Below are positions 53,079 through 62,187 of a DNA stretch of 64,000 nucleotides, piece by piece. The stretch's first letter is position 1; each line of letters begins with the position of its first letter. The DNA is from Bacteroidales bacterium (GTDB taxonomy: Bacteria > Bacteroidota > Bacteroidia > Bacteroidales > GCA-2748055): assembly GCA_023138875.1 (NCBI GenBank), contig JAGLOO010000015.1, forward strand, positions 124,001 through 188,000. The letters run 5' to 3'. Both the position numbers and the translations under genes were made by a program. Under the pieces are notes generated by a model, which had not been told where the DNA came from, searched no databases, and saw only the letters and a program-made list of their open reading frames with translations.

Positions 53079-54827
53079 TCACCTTTTTATGATTCTCATT
53101 GTTGGATCTACAAAGATAACCTCACCAGTAATACTGTCAGGTTCATTGGTGTGATGTTTTCCAAGTGTCAGAACGAGAAGTGCCCTTCCTTTAACTGTTG
53201 TAGTGTTTATCGACAGGAACTGCCATTGGTCTCTGATTTTCATGTTAGCGTAGTGATCATTGGGTTTTTGAATTTGTCCCCTGCCAGATATTCTGACTTG
53301 ATCTCCATTGAAACTCTCCCCAATATAACAGTATACTGTTAAGACAACACTGTCTCCATTTCTTACATTACTCTCGTTAATGATGGACTGGGCAAACAGA
53401 TTACCTTTCAATTGTTTCTCAAAACTATTTTTATTCAGAAGACATCCTTTGGTGTCAACCGAAATGTCATCCGGGATATCTCCAGGTAAATTCCGGTACT
53501 CTATTTCGCTATGATCCAGAGACATGTAGGTGGATGGGTCAGTTGAATCGAATTTAATTATTTGTTTGCTTAGGATTCCAAATAAGATCAGGAAACAGAG
53601 GGAGGCTATCAAGGTAGTATAGAATATCTTTATCTTATATGGAGAAATATGAATTTTGGTGGGAGGAAACAGAAAAAAAGTTGTAAAAAGAATTACCCCT
53701 GATAGTCTGTAGAGTATTACCTCAAAAAGCATTGTGAATGAGAAAAGGAGTGGGAGCCCAAACCTCATGAGATTTGGCATATTCTTATTGCTCAAAACAT
53801 AAACAAGCATAATGCCCAGAACTATAATTGGACCTACTACTCCGCAATCGAGCCAACTCTGGATGAACTGATTATGTGCATCAGGTCTGAGCTGAAATTG
53901 AATAACTCTTTCCAGTTGCGCAGTGGATTCAATCAAAAGATATTGGCCATCTCCAAGTCCATATCCGAAAACCGGACTCTCTTTAATTAAGCCCCAGGCA
54001 GCTTTCCATAAATCATACCTGACGTTGGACATGATTACTTCAAACACAGTGGATTCGCTGGTGATGTAATTTGATAGCCTCGGGTGAAAGGAAAACAGAA
54101 GCGTATAACAAGTTATAAGAAGAAGAGAAATAAAAAATGACTTTCTGAATTCCCAGGATATATATACCTGCATTATTAATATTATGGAGTATACAAGAAT
54201 AATTGATCTGGCTCCTAATAAGAATAGTATCGCCCAGATTAATATGGCATAGAGTATCCTTATCAAATAAAAATTTTTGAAACCAGCAGTGTTAAAAGCA
54301 CTGTTGAAACTCAGATAGCCAGCTATAAGAGCTATCCCGATATATGTCCTGTGATTGTAATCATGAAGGAGATTGTGAAGAATCCTGATTGAATTAGACG
54401 AAACGAAATCAAGGTCGCTAAACAACAGGGGATAGACCAAGCCTGCAGCAATATAGATAATGATAAAAAGGTTCCCGGCGATGACGCCCTGATAGAAATG
54501 GGGTGATAAATCTCTAATACGCTCCTGGCCATAGATAATCACAACCATTGGTATTATTACTAGGACAAGCTGAGTAGTGCTTTTGGTTAATCCAAATTGT
54601 AGGTTCAAGGAATATATCAGACTAAGAAAGCCTGTAAGAAACAATGAAATAAATAAAAGAGCTAAAGCAATACCTTTTTTGGATATGCGGTATTGATTTG
54701 TTATTGCAATGATGATTTGTAGAGAAACGAATAGAAACACAATCTTCGATTGTATCCAGATGGGCAAGCTAAGAGAGATACCCAATACAATGAACGAATA
54801 TTTTTGGATCAGCCTGTTATCTCTCAT
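53079..54827 (-). CDS. O-antigen ligase/Wzy_C-family protein with extra C-terminal domain
   Basis: A 582-residue protein. The first 420 residues hold about eleven membrane segments with the Wzy_C signature GYGLGDGQYLLIE and the periplasmic loop RPDAHNQFIQSWLDCGVVG. These proteins either ligate glycans to lipid A core or polymerise repeat units. Residues 430-582 form a soluble, beta-rich tail (DDISVDTKGCLLNKNSF, NGDSVVLTVYCYIGESF, ALLVLTLGKHH) that is not part of the usual family. It overlaps the next upstream gene by 11 bases. Confidence 0.82.
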   Translation of the reverse strand: MRDNRLIQKYSFIVLGISLSLPIWIQSKIVFLFVSLQIIIAITNQYRISKKGIALALLFISLFLTGFLSLIYSLNLQFGLTKSTTQLVLVIIPMVVIIYGQERIRDLSPHFYQGVIAGNLFIIIYIAAGLVYPLLFSDLDFVSSNSIRILHNLLHDYNHRTYIGIALIAGYLSFNSAFNTAGFKNFYLIRILYAILIWAILFLLGARSIILVYSIILIMQVYISWEFRKSFFISLLLITCYTLLFSFHPRLSNYITSESTVFEVIMSNVRYDLWKAAWGLIKESPVFGYGLGDGQYLLIESTAQLERVIQFQLRPDAHNQFIQSWLDCGVVGPIIVLGIMLVYVLSNKNMPNLMRFGLPLLFSFTMLFEVILYRLSGVILFTTFFLFPPTKIHISPYKIKIFYTTLIASLCFLILFGILSKQIIKFDSTDPSTYMSLDHSEIEYRNLPGDIPDDISVDTKGCLLNKNSFEKQLKGNLFAQSIINESNVRNGDSVVLTVYCYIGESFNGDQVRISGRGQIQKPNDHYANMKIRDQWQFLSINTTTVKGRALLVLTLGKHHTNEPDSITGEVIFVDPTMRIIKR

Positions 54828-56097
54828 AATTCTTTAAACAGAAGAATGCAAAAATGATCAGAAAGGCATATCCATGTGTAAGCAGCAGCGTTCCAAGAGA
54901 TGCCGAATTGAAATAGAAGATATATGAAAAAATGATACCAAAGAAAATGTGATTGATGTTCATTCTGTCCAATAGCAGAAAGGTGTAGGATATGATAGAG
55001 GAATTTATAATTACACCTATCCAGCCCATGCTTAGAAACCCATCCGGTACAACGCCTACATTTGCATTTAATCCTTCAATCCCAATGACTTTCTCTCCAA
55101 CAAACCGAGATAGAGATAAACCATAGTCTGCCTCACCAATAAACGATAAGATTGAATGGGTGTAATAGGTCTTTTCGTGAATACGAAAGTAATTATAATA
55201 TACCTCCTCCATTAGAGGAGGTATGAATAACACCCTGCGTATCAGGATGAACTGAATTGCAGAGAAATCGAATATCTTATACTCAAGAATCCCTAGAAAT
55301 ATAAGGAGTATCAATGTGATGGCAAAGAACTGAAGTTTATACTTATAGGTTGTTCCCAGGTAGAAAAACAGGGCAACAAAGATGCCGAAGTATATACTTT
55401 TCGAGGCTCCACTGGCCAGGTATAGATATGTAGTTAGCATTACAACTAACAGGAGTATCAACTTCTTGTTTTGCTGAATGCTCACGACAATTATTGCCGG
55501 TAACAAAACCCGGGAGAGAGGTAGAAGTAAATACGTTGAACCTTTAAAATGCTCAATCTCTCTGAATAAGAATCTGGTGGTGTATATATCTTTAAACCAT
55601 AAATTCTTTATGTTGATATAGGGCAGGTAGTAAAGAAAGGGTAAGAACAGGGCAATTGCAATGGCCAGAATTATTGTTTGGTTTGGATCTTGCTCAATAT
55701 TGATAACCTTGCTCTTCAAGTTGTGTACCCTTAGCTTAGAGAATAGGAAAAGGATAAAAAGGAAAACCATGTATCCAACGGATGCACGCAGGTCGCCGCT
55801 ACTATATGTATAGAAAATGAGTTGAGGGAACAGGCAAATAATTAGTATTATATGCCAGACAGTATGTAGAAGCCCTGCATTTATCCACGAGCCCGCCTGA
55901 ATGAAAAGCAGAACGAATAGCATCGAAATCAACAACCTGTGAAATCGAAAATCATTATGAAATCCCATATACTCAAAGGCAGGTGATACTACGACTACAT
56001 AGGAGAGGATCAATAAGAAGAATACCATCAGTTCCAATATTTGGATACTAATAGTATTCGAAAATGATAGTTTTTTTTCTCTAATGGATAGTCTCAT
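54817..56097 (-). CDS. Polytopic membrane protein, probable O-antigen polymerase (Wzy)
   Basis: A 426-residue protein with about twelve hydrophobic segments, AT-rich coding sequence and little conserved sequence, typical of Wzy. The short loop FIGEADYGLSLSRFVGEKVIG and context between wzx and the ligase-like gene support the role of joining repeat units on the periplasmic face. Overlaps of 17 bases with wzx and 11 bases with the ligase-like gene indicate one operon. Confidence 0.68.
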   Translation of the reverse strand: MRLSIREKKLSFSNTISIQILELMVFFLLILSYVVVVSPAFEYMGFHNDFRFHRLLISMLFVLLFIQAGSWINAGLLHTVWHIILIICLFPQLIFYTYSSGDLRASVGYMVFLFILFLFSKLRVHNLKSKVINIEQDPNQTIILAIAIALFLPFLYYLPYINIKNLWFKDIYTTRFLFREIEHFKGSTYLLLPLSRVLLPAIIVVSIQQNKKLILLLVVMLTTYLYLASGASKSIYFGIFVALFFYLGTTYKYKLQFFAITLILLIFLGILEYKIFDFSAIQFILIRRVLFIPPLMEEVYYNYFRIHEKTYYTHSILSFIGEADYGLSLSRFVGEKVIGIEGLNANVGVVPDGFLSMGWIGVIINSSIISYTFLLLDRMNINHIFFGIIFSYIFYFNSASLGTLLLTHGYAFLIIFAFFCLKNYER

Positions 56098-57364
56098 TTG
56101 CTTCTTTTTGATATTTAGCGATGCTTAATGAGATAATAATCAGGTAAATAGAGTACATGCCTATCAGACAGATATTGTAGTATTTAAGATATGACTCAAT
56201 GGATTGGAATTGTAGAAAAAACAATGAGCCAATCACTAGAAATTTCATTAGTTGCCAGATCGAATTTAATTTAACCTTTTGAAGCGCAATTAGTATCTGA
56301 CCAAATGGTGATATAACAAAAGTGAAGCAGGTACTTAAAATGAGGCTTTTAGCATACATGCCTGAAGTTCTCCATTCATCTCCAAAAACCCATCCAAAAA
56401 TGTCTGTTCCCCAGAAATAGATTGTAATAAAAAAGGGTATGGTGATTAGAGCGCTGAATGCCAGTAAGCCGATGAAGAGTTTGCTTATTGAAGACCGGTT
56501 GTTATATGCAGTTGAGAAACGTTGTAAGATTACCTGTCCCAATGAAACCCCAATCAAGGCAGTTGGGATCGTAAGCATTCGTTGTGTTAATTCTGCATAT
56601 CCTACCTCTTCAATGGAAAATTTGGCAAATATCTGAAATGTAAGAGCACTTAGAATGAATGTGTTTAACAGGTTAGAACCGAAGGCGTATTTTGGGAAAT
56701 CTGAAAAATTTCTGGCGTTCTTTTTAATACCCAATAAAAGATCTGCAGGAAGGTGCGTACGCACCTCTTTTCTTAATCTAAGAAATCCAACCAGAGCAGC
56801 AGAAAAATTCCCTATTGCCTCACCAAGTGGTAAGCCCCAAAAAGATCCGGATAAACCAGATCCTGCCTGAACCAGACCTTCAGTACCCCGACGGTAAATT
56901 TTCAGGGTTGATGAAGCTATGAAGCGCTTCTGCCGGATGAACATAAACTGCGATGCTGTATTGATCATGAAGAATAGTGCTGAAAGAGGAACTAAATAAA
57001 CGATTAAAGAGTATTTTTTTGGAATGTTCAGAAGTTCGATTCCCACAGAGTTAAGTATGATCAAAACCAGTTCTGTAACCAGAAACAGTCCAAACCCAAG
57101 AATAATAATACCTGTGTAGATCGTGGCAGAATCGCTTCTTTTTTTACAAAGAATGATAGCTCCCTCATATTTAAAAGAGAAAATAAGGGCCAATATACCC
57201 ACAGATCTGAAATAGAGGTCAAATACTCCAAACTCTTCAACGGTAAATATCCTTTTAAGTAATGGTTGTAACAGGATAGGGATTAGCTGCGCAATAAATG
57301 TACCCCCCATCAGGAAGCTCAAATCTTTGAATATGTCCCTTTTTAAGAAGTGAAGCGGATTCAT
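56081..57364 (-). CDS. Oligosaccharide flippase (Wzx/MOP family)
   Basis: The 427-residue membrane protein has about twelve segments and the MOP-type N-terminus (LSFLMGGTFIAQLIPILLQPLLKRIFT followed by EEFGVFDLY, quoted in parts). It would flip the lipid-linked repeat unit across the inner membrane. Location between the Wzz-like and Wzy-like genes gives strong context. Confidence 0.88.
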   Translation of the reverse strand: MNPLHFLKRDIFKDLSFLMGGTFIAQLIPILLQPLLKRIFTVEEFGVFDLYFRSVGILALIFSFKYEGAIILCKKRSDSATIYTGIIILGFGLFLVTELVLIILNSVGIELLNIPKKYSLIVYLVPLSALFFMINTASQFMFIRQKRFIASSTLKIYRRGTEGLVQAGSGLSGSFWGLPLGEAIGNFSAALVGFLRLRKEVRTHLPADLLLGIKKNARNFSDFPKYAFGSNLLNTFILSALTFQIFAKFSIEEVGYAELTQRMLTIPTALIGVSLGQVILQRFSTAYNNRSSISKLFIGLLAFSALITIPFFITIYFWGTDIFGWVFGDEWRTSGMYAKSLILSTCFTFVISPFGQILIALQKVKLNSIWQLMKFLVIGSLFFLQFQSIESYLKYYNICLIGMYSIYLIIISLSIAKYQKEANETIH

Positions 57365-57421
57365 GAAAATGTGCTAGAACAAACAGCGCATAGCGGGGTT
57401 AGGGTTGACTCATTATCGATT

Positions 57422-58390
57422 TCAAGGAATCCAGATTTTTTTTCTGTATGTTACAATTACTGCGAGCAGTAGTGCTAGTCCCAGATAGTACCAGATCAAT
57501 CTTTTAGCGTATCGAATGGTTCCGTTACCAGGTTCAACTGGTACTGTAAATCCTTCCAATATGGTAACTACATCATTATAGATGTTTAAATCTCTTTCAC
57601 ATTCCTGTTTCAATTCCAGCAGTTTAAACATATCATGATGATAGATCCTTACGATCTTTTCAGAAGTAAAAACGATCTGCCCCTCTTTCTGTCTTATATC
57701 ATCCGTATTTGTATAATACTCTCTTTTCTGCAGACTGTCGAGTTTCTCAATTTCATATTGTGTCTGATTTAGCTGTGCTTCCAGATCCGATAGTCGCTGT
57801 TTGTTGAGGGCTTTGAAAAATGGGTTTGCTTCCAGGTAGTGTAACAGACCTCCCTCCATTTTCATAAGAATATTGGGATCATATACCGCTGCACGAACAA
57901 CAAAGACAGAATCGATCTTCACTATAGAAGTGTCGGATAGAAATTTGCCTTCTGTATCAATGCCGTCAAAAATACCATCGCCACCAATATCATAATACCA
58001 GAAAGTTTCAAGTCCTTTAATTGCGCTAGCATCCTCCAAACTTAGATTAAGTTCGTTTGAAAGGGTGGCATAGTTGCGGGTGTTGGCATAATCCCCCAGT
58101 TTATCAAGGCTGAACATGATTGGCTGATTACGGGTAGCATTAGATCTCAGGATCAGATCGGAACAATAGTATGAATCTGAGATATTATTCAAGATCAGTG
58201 CTGATATCACCGTTAACAATGCTGCGACGACCAGATAGTACCACTTTCGAAGTAGAAATATCAGGACAGATCCAATGACATTGATAAGTTTCAGGATTGC
58301 TTTCTTCATAAACTCACCCATCTTTAGGAACAATTTATAGAGGTCAATCTCATCTTGATTTGGGCTATTTTTATTTGAATCAGTGGTCAT
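57422..58390 (-). CDS. Wzz-type polysaccharide chain-length/co-polymerase protein
   Basis: A 322-residue protein with a membrane segment near residue 52 (WYYLVVAALLTVISALIL) and another at 298-314 (LIWYYLGLALLLAVIVTY). The periplasmic part between them has a long helical stretch (LNKQRLSDLEAQLNQTQYEIEKLDSLQ). This two-segment, coiled-coil plan is that of Wzz proteins. It lacks a tyrosine-kinase domain. It sits between the copy 2 WecA-type gene and wzx. Confidence 0.82.
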   Translation of the reverse strand: MTTDSNKNSPNQDEIDLYKLFLKMGEFMKKAILKLINVIGSVLIFLLRKWYYLVVAALLTVISALILNNISDSYYCSDLILRSNATRNQPIMFSLDKLGDYANTRNYATLSNELNLSLEDASAIKGLETFWYYDIGGDGIFDGIDTEGKFLSDTSIVKIDSVFVVRAAVYDPNILMKMEGGLLHYLEANPFFKALNKQRLSDLEAQLNQTQYEIEKLDSLQKREYYTNTDDIRQKEGQIVFTSEKIVRIYHHDMFKLLELKQECERDLNIYNDVVTILEGFTVPVEPGNGTIRYAKRLIWYYLGLALLLAVIVTYRKKIWIP

Positions 58391-58426
58391 ATTGAAAGAA
58401 TCGAAGTAAGATGCAAAAATAACTAA

Positions 58427-59545
58427 TTAAAGGGAGTTCGAAAAGGTTTTTTCACTGCGTATTTGATTTCGCCTTTTTAGGTAAACAGGTATATAGGATG
58501 ACGCAGCTGCTAATACCAGGATAATCACGATTAATAACTCTGTGTTAATATTCCTGAAAATGAGTGCAATGGCAATAAATATCACATTAACTGATAAAAT
58601 AATGGCAGTTGCCTTTATATGGGACCCACTTAAATCAAGTAACCTGTGATGAATATGTGTTCTGTCTGCTTCAAATGGAGATTTACCTCTAAGAATACGT
58701 AGAATAAATACCCGTGCTGTATCAAAAACAGGAATAATAAGAACACTAAGTAAAATTGCGGGGGCAGATTGACTTTCATTAAAGAATAGACTACTATTCT
58801 CATAATTCAGAAACCTGACTACAAAAATGGCGAGAAGTAAACCAATTAACATTGCACCGGTATCTCCGAGAAATATCTTATTCTTCTCGCTGAAAACATT
58901 AAAATAGAAAAAGGTAAGCAGGGAGGATGAAAGTATAAAAGTCATGATTGCATATGCCAGGTGGTTATCCCTCAGGAACACGATACCAAAGAAAACTGAA
59001 GTTAAAATACCAATACCCGATGCAAGGCCGTCAATTCCGTCAATCAGATTGAAGCTGTTTATAAGTGCCAGAGCTATAATAAATGTTATTACAAGGCTTA
59101 AACCGTAGGATAGTTCATTTATTCCGAAAAGTCCATGTAGAGATGTAAGATGAAAATCACCCGGGACCAGAATAAATAGGATGGCAACTGTTTGACCGAT
59201 AAACTTCTTATAAGCAATCATGGGGTAAAAATCATCCTTCAATCCAACAAAAAAGATGATGATCATTGCAGCGATAATGTATTTCAACTCATGTGCAGTG
59301 GCTATTCCGGTAAATAATATCGATGATATGATAACACCGGCAAAAATCGCTACTCCCCCAAGGTTTGGAGTTGGATTGGTATGAGATGTCCGGCCATTGG
59401 GATTGGCCATCAGGCCTCTTATTTTTGCCACCCTTACAATAGAAGGGATTGCAATAAATGTGACCATGAAAGAGAATAGAACTGATATTCCGATCAGGAC
59501 ATAAGGGGGCAGAAAAACCTCATAGAATTCAGTATTATATAGCAT
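58427..59545 (-). CDS. WecA/TagO-type undecaprenyl-phosphate sugar-1-phosphate transferase, copy 2
   Basis: This 372-residue enzyme is a near relative of copy 1 (46714-47859), with all motifs intact: VGLKDDFYPM, NSFNLIDGIDGLASG, FLGDTGAM, HIHHRLLDLSG. It leads the minus-strand operon wzz-wzx-wzy-ligase-glycosyltransferases and is the likely initiating transferase for that locus. The coding sequence is more AT-rich than copy 1. Confidence 0.9.
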   Translation of the reverse strand: MLYNTEFYEVFLPPYVLIGISVLFSFMVTFIAIPSIVRVAKIRGLMANPNGRTSHTNPTPNLGGVAIFAGVIISSILFTGIATAHELKYIIAAMIIIFFVGLKDDFYPMIAYKKFIGQTVAILFILVPGDFHLTSLHGLFGINELSYGLSLVITFIIALALINSFNLIDGIDGLASGIGILTSVFFGIVFLRDNHLAYAIMTFILSSSLLTFFYFNVFSEKNKIFLGDTGAMLIGLLLAIFVVRFLNYENSSLFFNESQSAPAILLSVLIIPVFDTARVFILRILRGKSPFEADRTHIHHRLLDLSGSHIKATAIILSVNVIFIAIALIFRNINTELLIVIILVLAAASSYIPVYLKRRNQIRSEKTFSNSL

Positions 59546-59819
59546 AATGGTTGATTTCCCGTATCGTTGGCTGCATAGAAGTAGTAGATATTTCAGTTCA
59601 GTTTTTTTATTCTATCAACTGATCTTGAAGATTAGTGTCGCAATACTGTTTACTCAACCTAAGTTTATATATCAGTTTTCCCATAATCATGATGTTCTTA
59701 ATCATAGATGATTTCTTTGTAATATCGGTTGCGTTGAAGTATTTCCGCCTGCTGCGTGACCAAGGGACCGAGTTATACAGAGAGTTTGTTGCTCCTGTAG
59801 TAACGCTTGTAATGTGAAG

Positions 59820-59935
59820 CAAATTCTCTTTGCATAAATTTCAGTCGTTTGGACAGATACATGTCCAAGAATACCCCTTGTATATACCAGATTCACTCCA
59901 GCCTGCAGTAAATGCATTGATTTCGAATGGTAGAC
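59820..59935 (-). pseudogene. C-terminal remnant of a tyrosine recombinase (integrase)
   Basis: The frame encodes HSKSMHLLQAGVNLVYTRG, then ILGHVSVQTTEIYAK. This matches the end of tyrosine integrases, with the GHVSVQTTEIYA motif containing the nucleophile Tyr; the usual leading arginine is lost at the junction. It is fused in frame behind the degraded WecA-type copy. Beyond it (59607-59820) the frames carry no recognisable domain. Confidence 0.75.
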
Positions 59936-59960
59936 ACCCTGGTAAATAATTACACAAATT
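59932..59960 (-). mobile_element. IS66-like end at the WecA/integrase junction
   Basis: The plus-strand sequence GTAGACACCCTGGTAAATAA near 59931 closely resembles the right end of the IS66 remnant near 61921 (GTAGCATACCCTGGTAAACA). The element end lies exactly between the WecA-type relic and the integrase relic, so an insertion event probably joined them. Confidence 0.5.
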
Positions 59961-60893
59961 TTACTAATATCAACATTTCGTTTGGTTTTACGATTTACTA
60001 AGAATACTGGTATATAGGAAAAAACCGATGCCATAACAAGAATAATAATTATGAGAATATCGTTTTTTACTCCATTAAAGATCAGTACAAAAATAATGAA
60101 CAGGATATTTACAATTATAACTCTCAAAGCATCAAATACAGGTACTATTAAAATATAAAGCGCGATTGCTGAAGTTGAAGAAATACTCAATATCTCTGTT
60201 GTATTATTCTCAAATTCTATAAACTTTACAACAAAAACAGTCACAAAAAATCCTATTATCATAGATCCGGTATCACCAAGAAAAATCTTATTGCTTTTGC
60301 TAAATACAGCATATGCTATATGTTTTGACATTACAAACCAGATTCCGAATGACAATGAACAAATTATCCCGACTCCCGAAGCCAGACCATCAATTAGATT
60401 AAAACTATTGATCAGTGCCATAAACACTATTGAACTTAAGATTACGCTTGCTATATCCAATTTCTCCAATACCAAAAAAGCCGTGCATATTGGCAATCCG
60501 AATATCTCCAAACACGACAACAATGAGCGTAGCTAAAAATTGACCGGACAGTTTAGATATTGGCTTCACATATAAAATATCATCTTTAAGTCCCAAATAA
60601 AAGAGGACTATCATGCCAGCGATAATATACTTCAGTTCATGTGTTAATGCGATACCGGAAAATAAAACTGAAGATATAATTACACCTGAGAAGATAGCTA
60701 CACCTCCAAGATTTGGTGTTGGCAGGTGATGAGATGTTCTTCCATTTGGATTATCATATAGTCCCTTCAGCTTGGAGATCCTGACTATTATTGGAATACT
60801 GAACAGTGTAATCAATAATGATACAAGAAACCCAGATATGATAAGAAGCCACTCAGGCACGAAAATTTCTATTATATCTACTGTGAAATTCAA
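59960..60893 (-). pseudogene. Degraded third WecA/TagO-type transferase
   Basis: The first part (60893 to about 60450) encodes an intact N-terminus (NPNGRTSHHLPTPNLGGVAIF, HELKYIIAGM, LGLKDDILYV). A frameshift near 60450 moves the sequence to another frame. There three in-frame losses remove key parts: NLIDGIDGLASG is reduced to NLIDGLASG, about 17 residues are missing before SNKIFLGDTGSM, and the whole HIHH segment is gone after VPVFDALRV. The protein cannot be active. The C-terminus then runs into the integrase relic. It is a broken paralogue of copies 1 and 2. Confidence 0.85.
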
Positions 60894-61087
60894 TATCTGA
60901 TTTTTGTAGATTTTTCTTCGGACTATCTTATTAACACATACTTCACAAATTCATCCCAGTCAGGTGCAAATTCCCGTGTTTGTGAGCAGTCTGTTTGTAA
61001 AGATCGTCAAAAAGAACAGGTCAAAAGTTATCTGTTTTGTTAAGTGGTGTTTTGTTGAATTCCATAATTTAAAGATAGGTAATTATT

Positions 61088-61953
61088 GTAAATACGTAAC
61101 TGTTTAGCTGCTACTCAAAAATAAGAGAAATTCGGTGGTTATCAACAAATAGTGAACTGGTTTTACTTTCTGTTTTACCAGGATCTCCAGAATCAAGTGG
61201 TATCAATATTTTCACGGTATATTCAGCCTCTCAGCAATGCTACAAAAGGCTTAAAGAGACAATAGAGATTATCAAATCAAAAATCATTGAGGCGATTACA
61301 GCCCATGCCGATGAAACCGGGATGCGGGTAGAGGAAAGACTACGCTGGCTGCATGTGGCAACTACAGAGTTGTACACCTACCTTTTCGTATATGAGAAAC
61401 GAGGGAAACTGGCATTAGAAAGCGAGCAATCCATTCTGGATGAGCTTACCGGATGGCTGGTCCATGATTGCTGGAGCATCTATTTCAACTTCAAGGGAAT
61501 GCATCATGCACTTTGCGGGGCACATATCCTCAGAGAGTTGGAAGGTCTGATAGAAAATGAACAAAGTAAGTGGGCCAGGGTTTTATAACCTTCCTGATGC
61601 ATGTGTTTGAGATGCCCCTTGAGGAAAGGATCAGACGACGGCAGCAAATTGAAGCCAGGTATACCATGATCTGTGGTATGGGAGAAAGTTGCTGTACTTG
61701 CATTCGCTTTCAACGAAGAAGTGCCTTTTATCAATAAGCTGGCTGAAAGAGATCTCAGACCAGCTAAGGTCAAACTGAAAGTATCCAATTGCTTTCGTTC
61801 TTTCGAAGGAGCAGAAATATATGCCAGGATCGCAGGCTTTGTTTCAACGGCCCGCAAGAACAACCGGAACGTCTATTCCGAATTATACTCTACCTTTAGT
61901 GGACACAACTTCATTACACGGTAGCATACCCTGGTAAACAGTTACGTAAATAC
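61088..61953 (+). mobile_element. Decayed IS66-family insertion sequence
   Basis: A transposase relic spans about 61162-61924. It holds the DDE-type parts HADETGMRVEERLRWLHVA, LTGWLVHDCWSIYF, CGAHILRELEGLIENE, then after a frameshift at about 61588 FLMHVFEMPLEERIRRR. After a further break it continues with VPFINKLAERDLRPAKVKLK and ARIAGFVSTARKNNRNVYSE. The ends carry an inverted repeat: GTAAATACGTAACTGTTTA at 61088-61106 and its mirror at 61935-61953 (17 of 19 matching). About 25 residues near the middle are missing, and tnpA/tnpB-like genes are absent. The element is inactive. No clear target duplication was seen. Confidence 0.85.
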
Positions 61954-62187
61954 TACATAAACTGGCCCATAAAAATCGGCTCAATTGCAAGAATATGCAT
62001 CTGATTGTGAATACGAGGGTATCATAAGTGAATCCTGTGAGCGCATTACTTGTGCCTTTATCTTGTTCAGTTCACTCTGAATATTGTCACCCAATTCATC
62101 AGCATTGACCATTTTAACCTCTGTTTTGGTCAATGTATAATTAGTTGGTATATTGAGAGTGCTACCCTGTAGGTAAAAGATTGAATA
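61954..62187. other. Gap before glnS without clear gene
   Basis: The minus strand has a stop-free stretch reading NADELGDNIQSELNKIKAQV, which could be a relic of an unknown gene. The rest of that frame is antisense to glnS. Nothing else is recognisable. Confidence 0.3.

Noticed and set aside
60894-61087. Short minus-strand frame reading QTREFAPDWDEFVKYVLIR
   Set aside because: It is too short and matches no family I recognise, so I do not call it a gene; it may be a relic.
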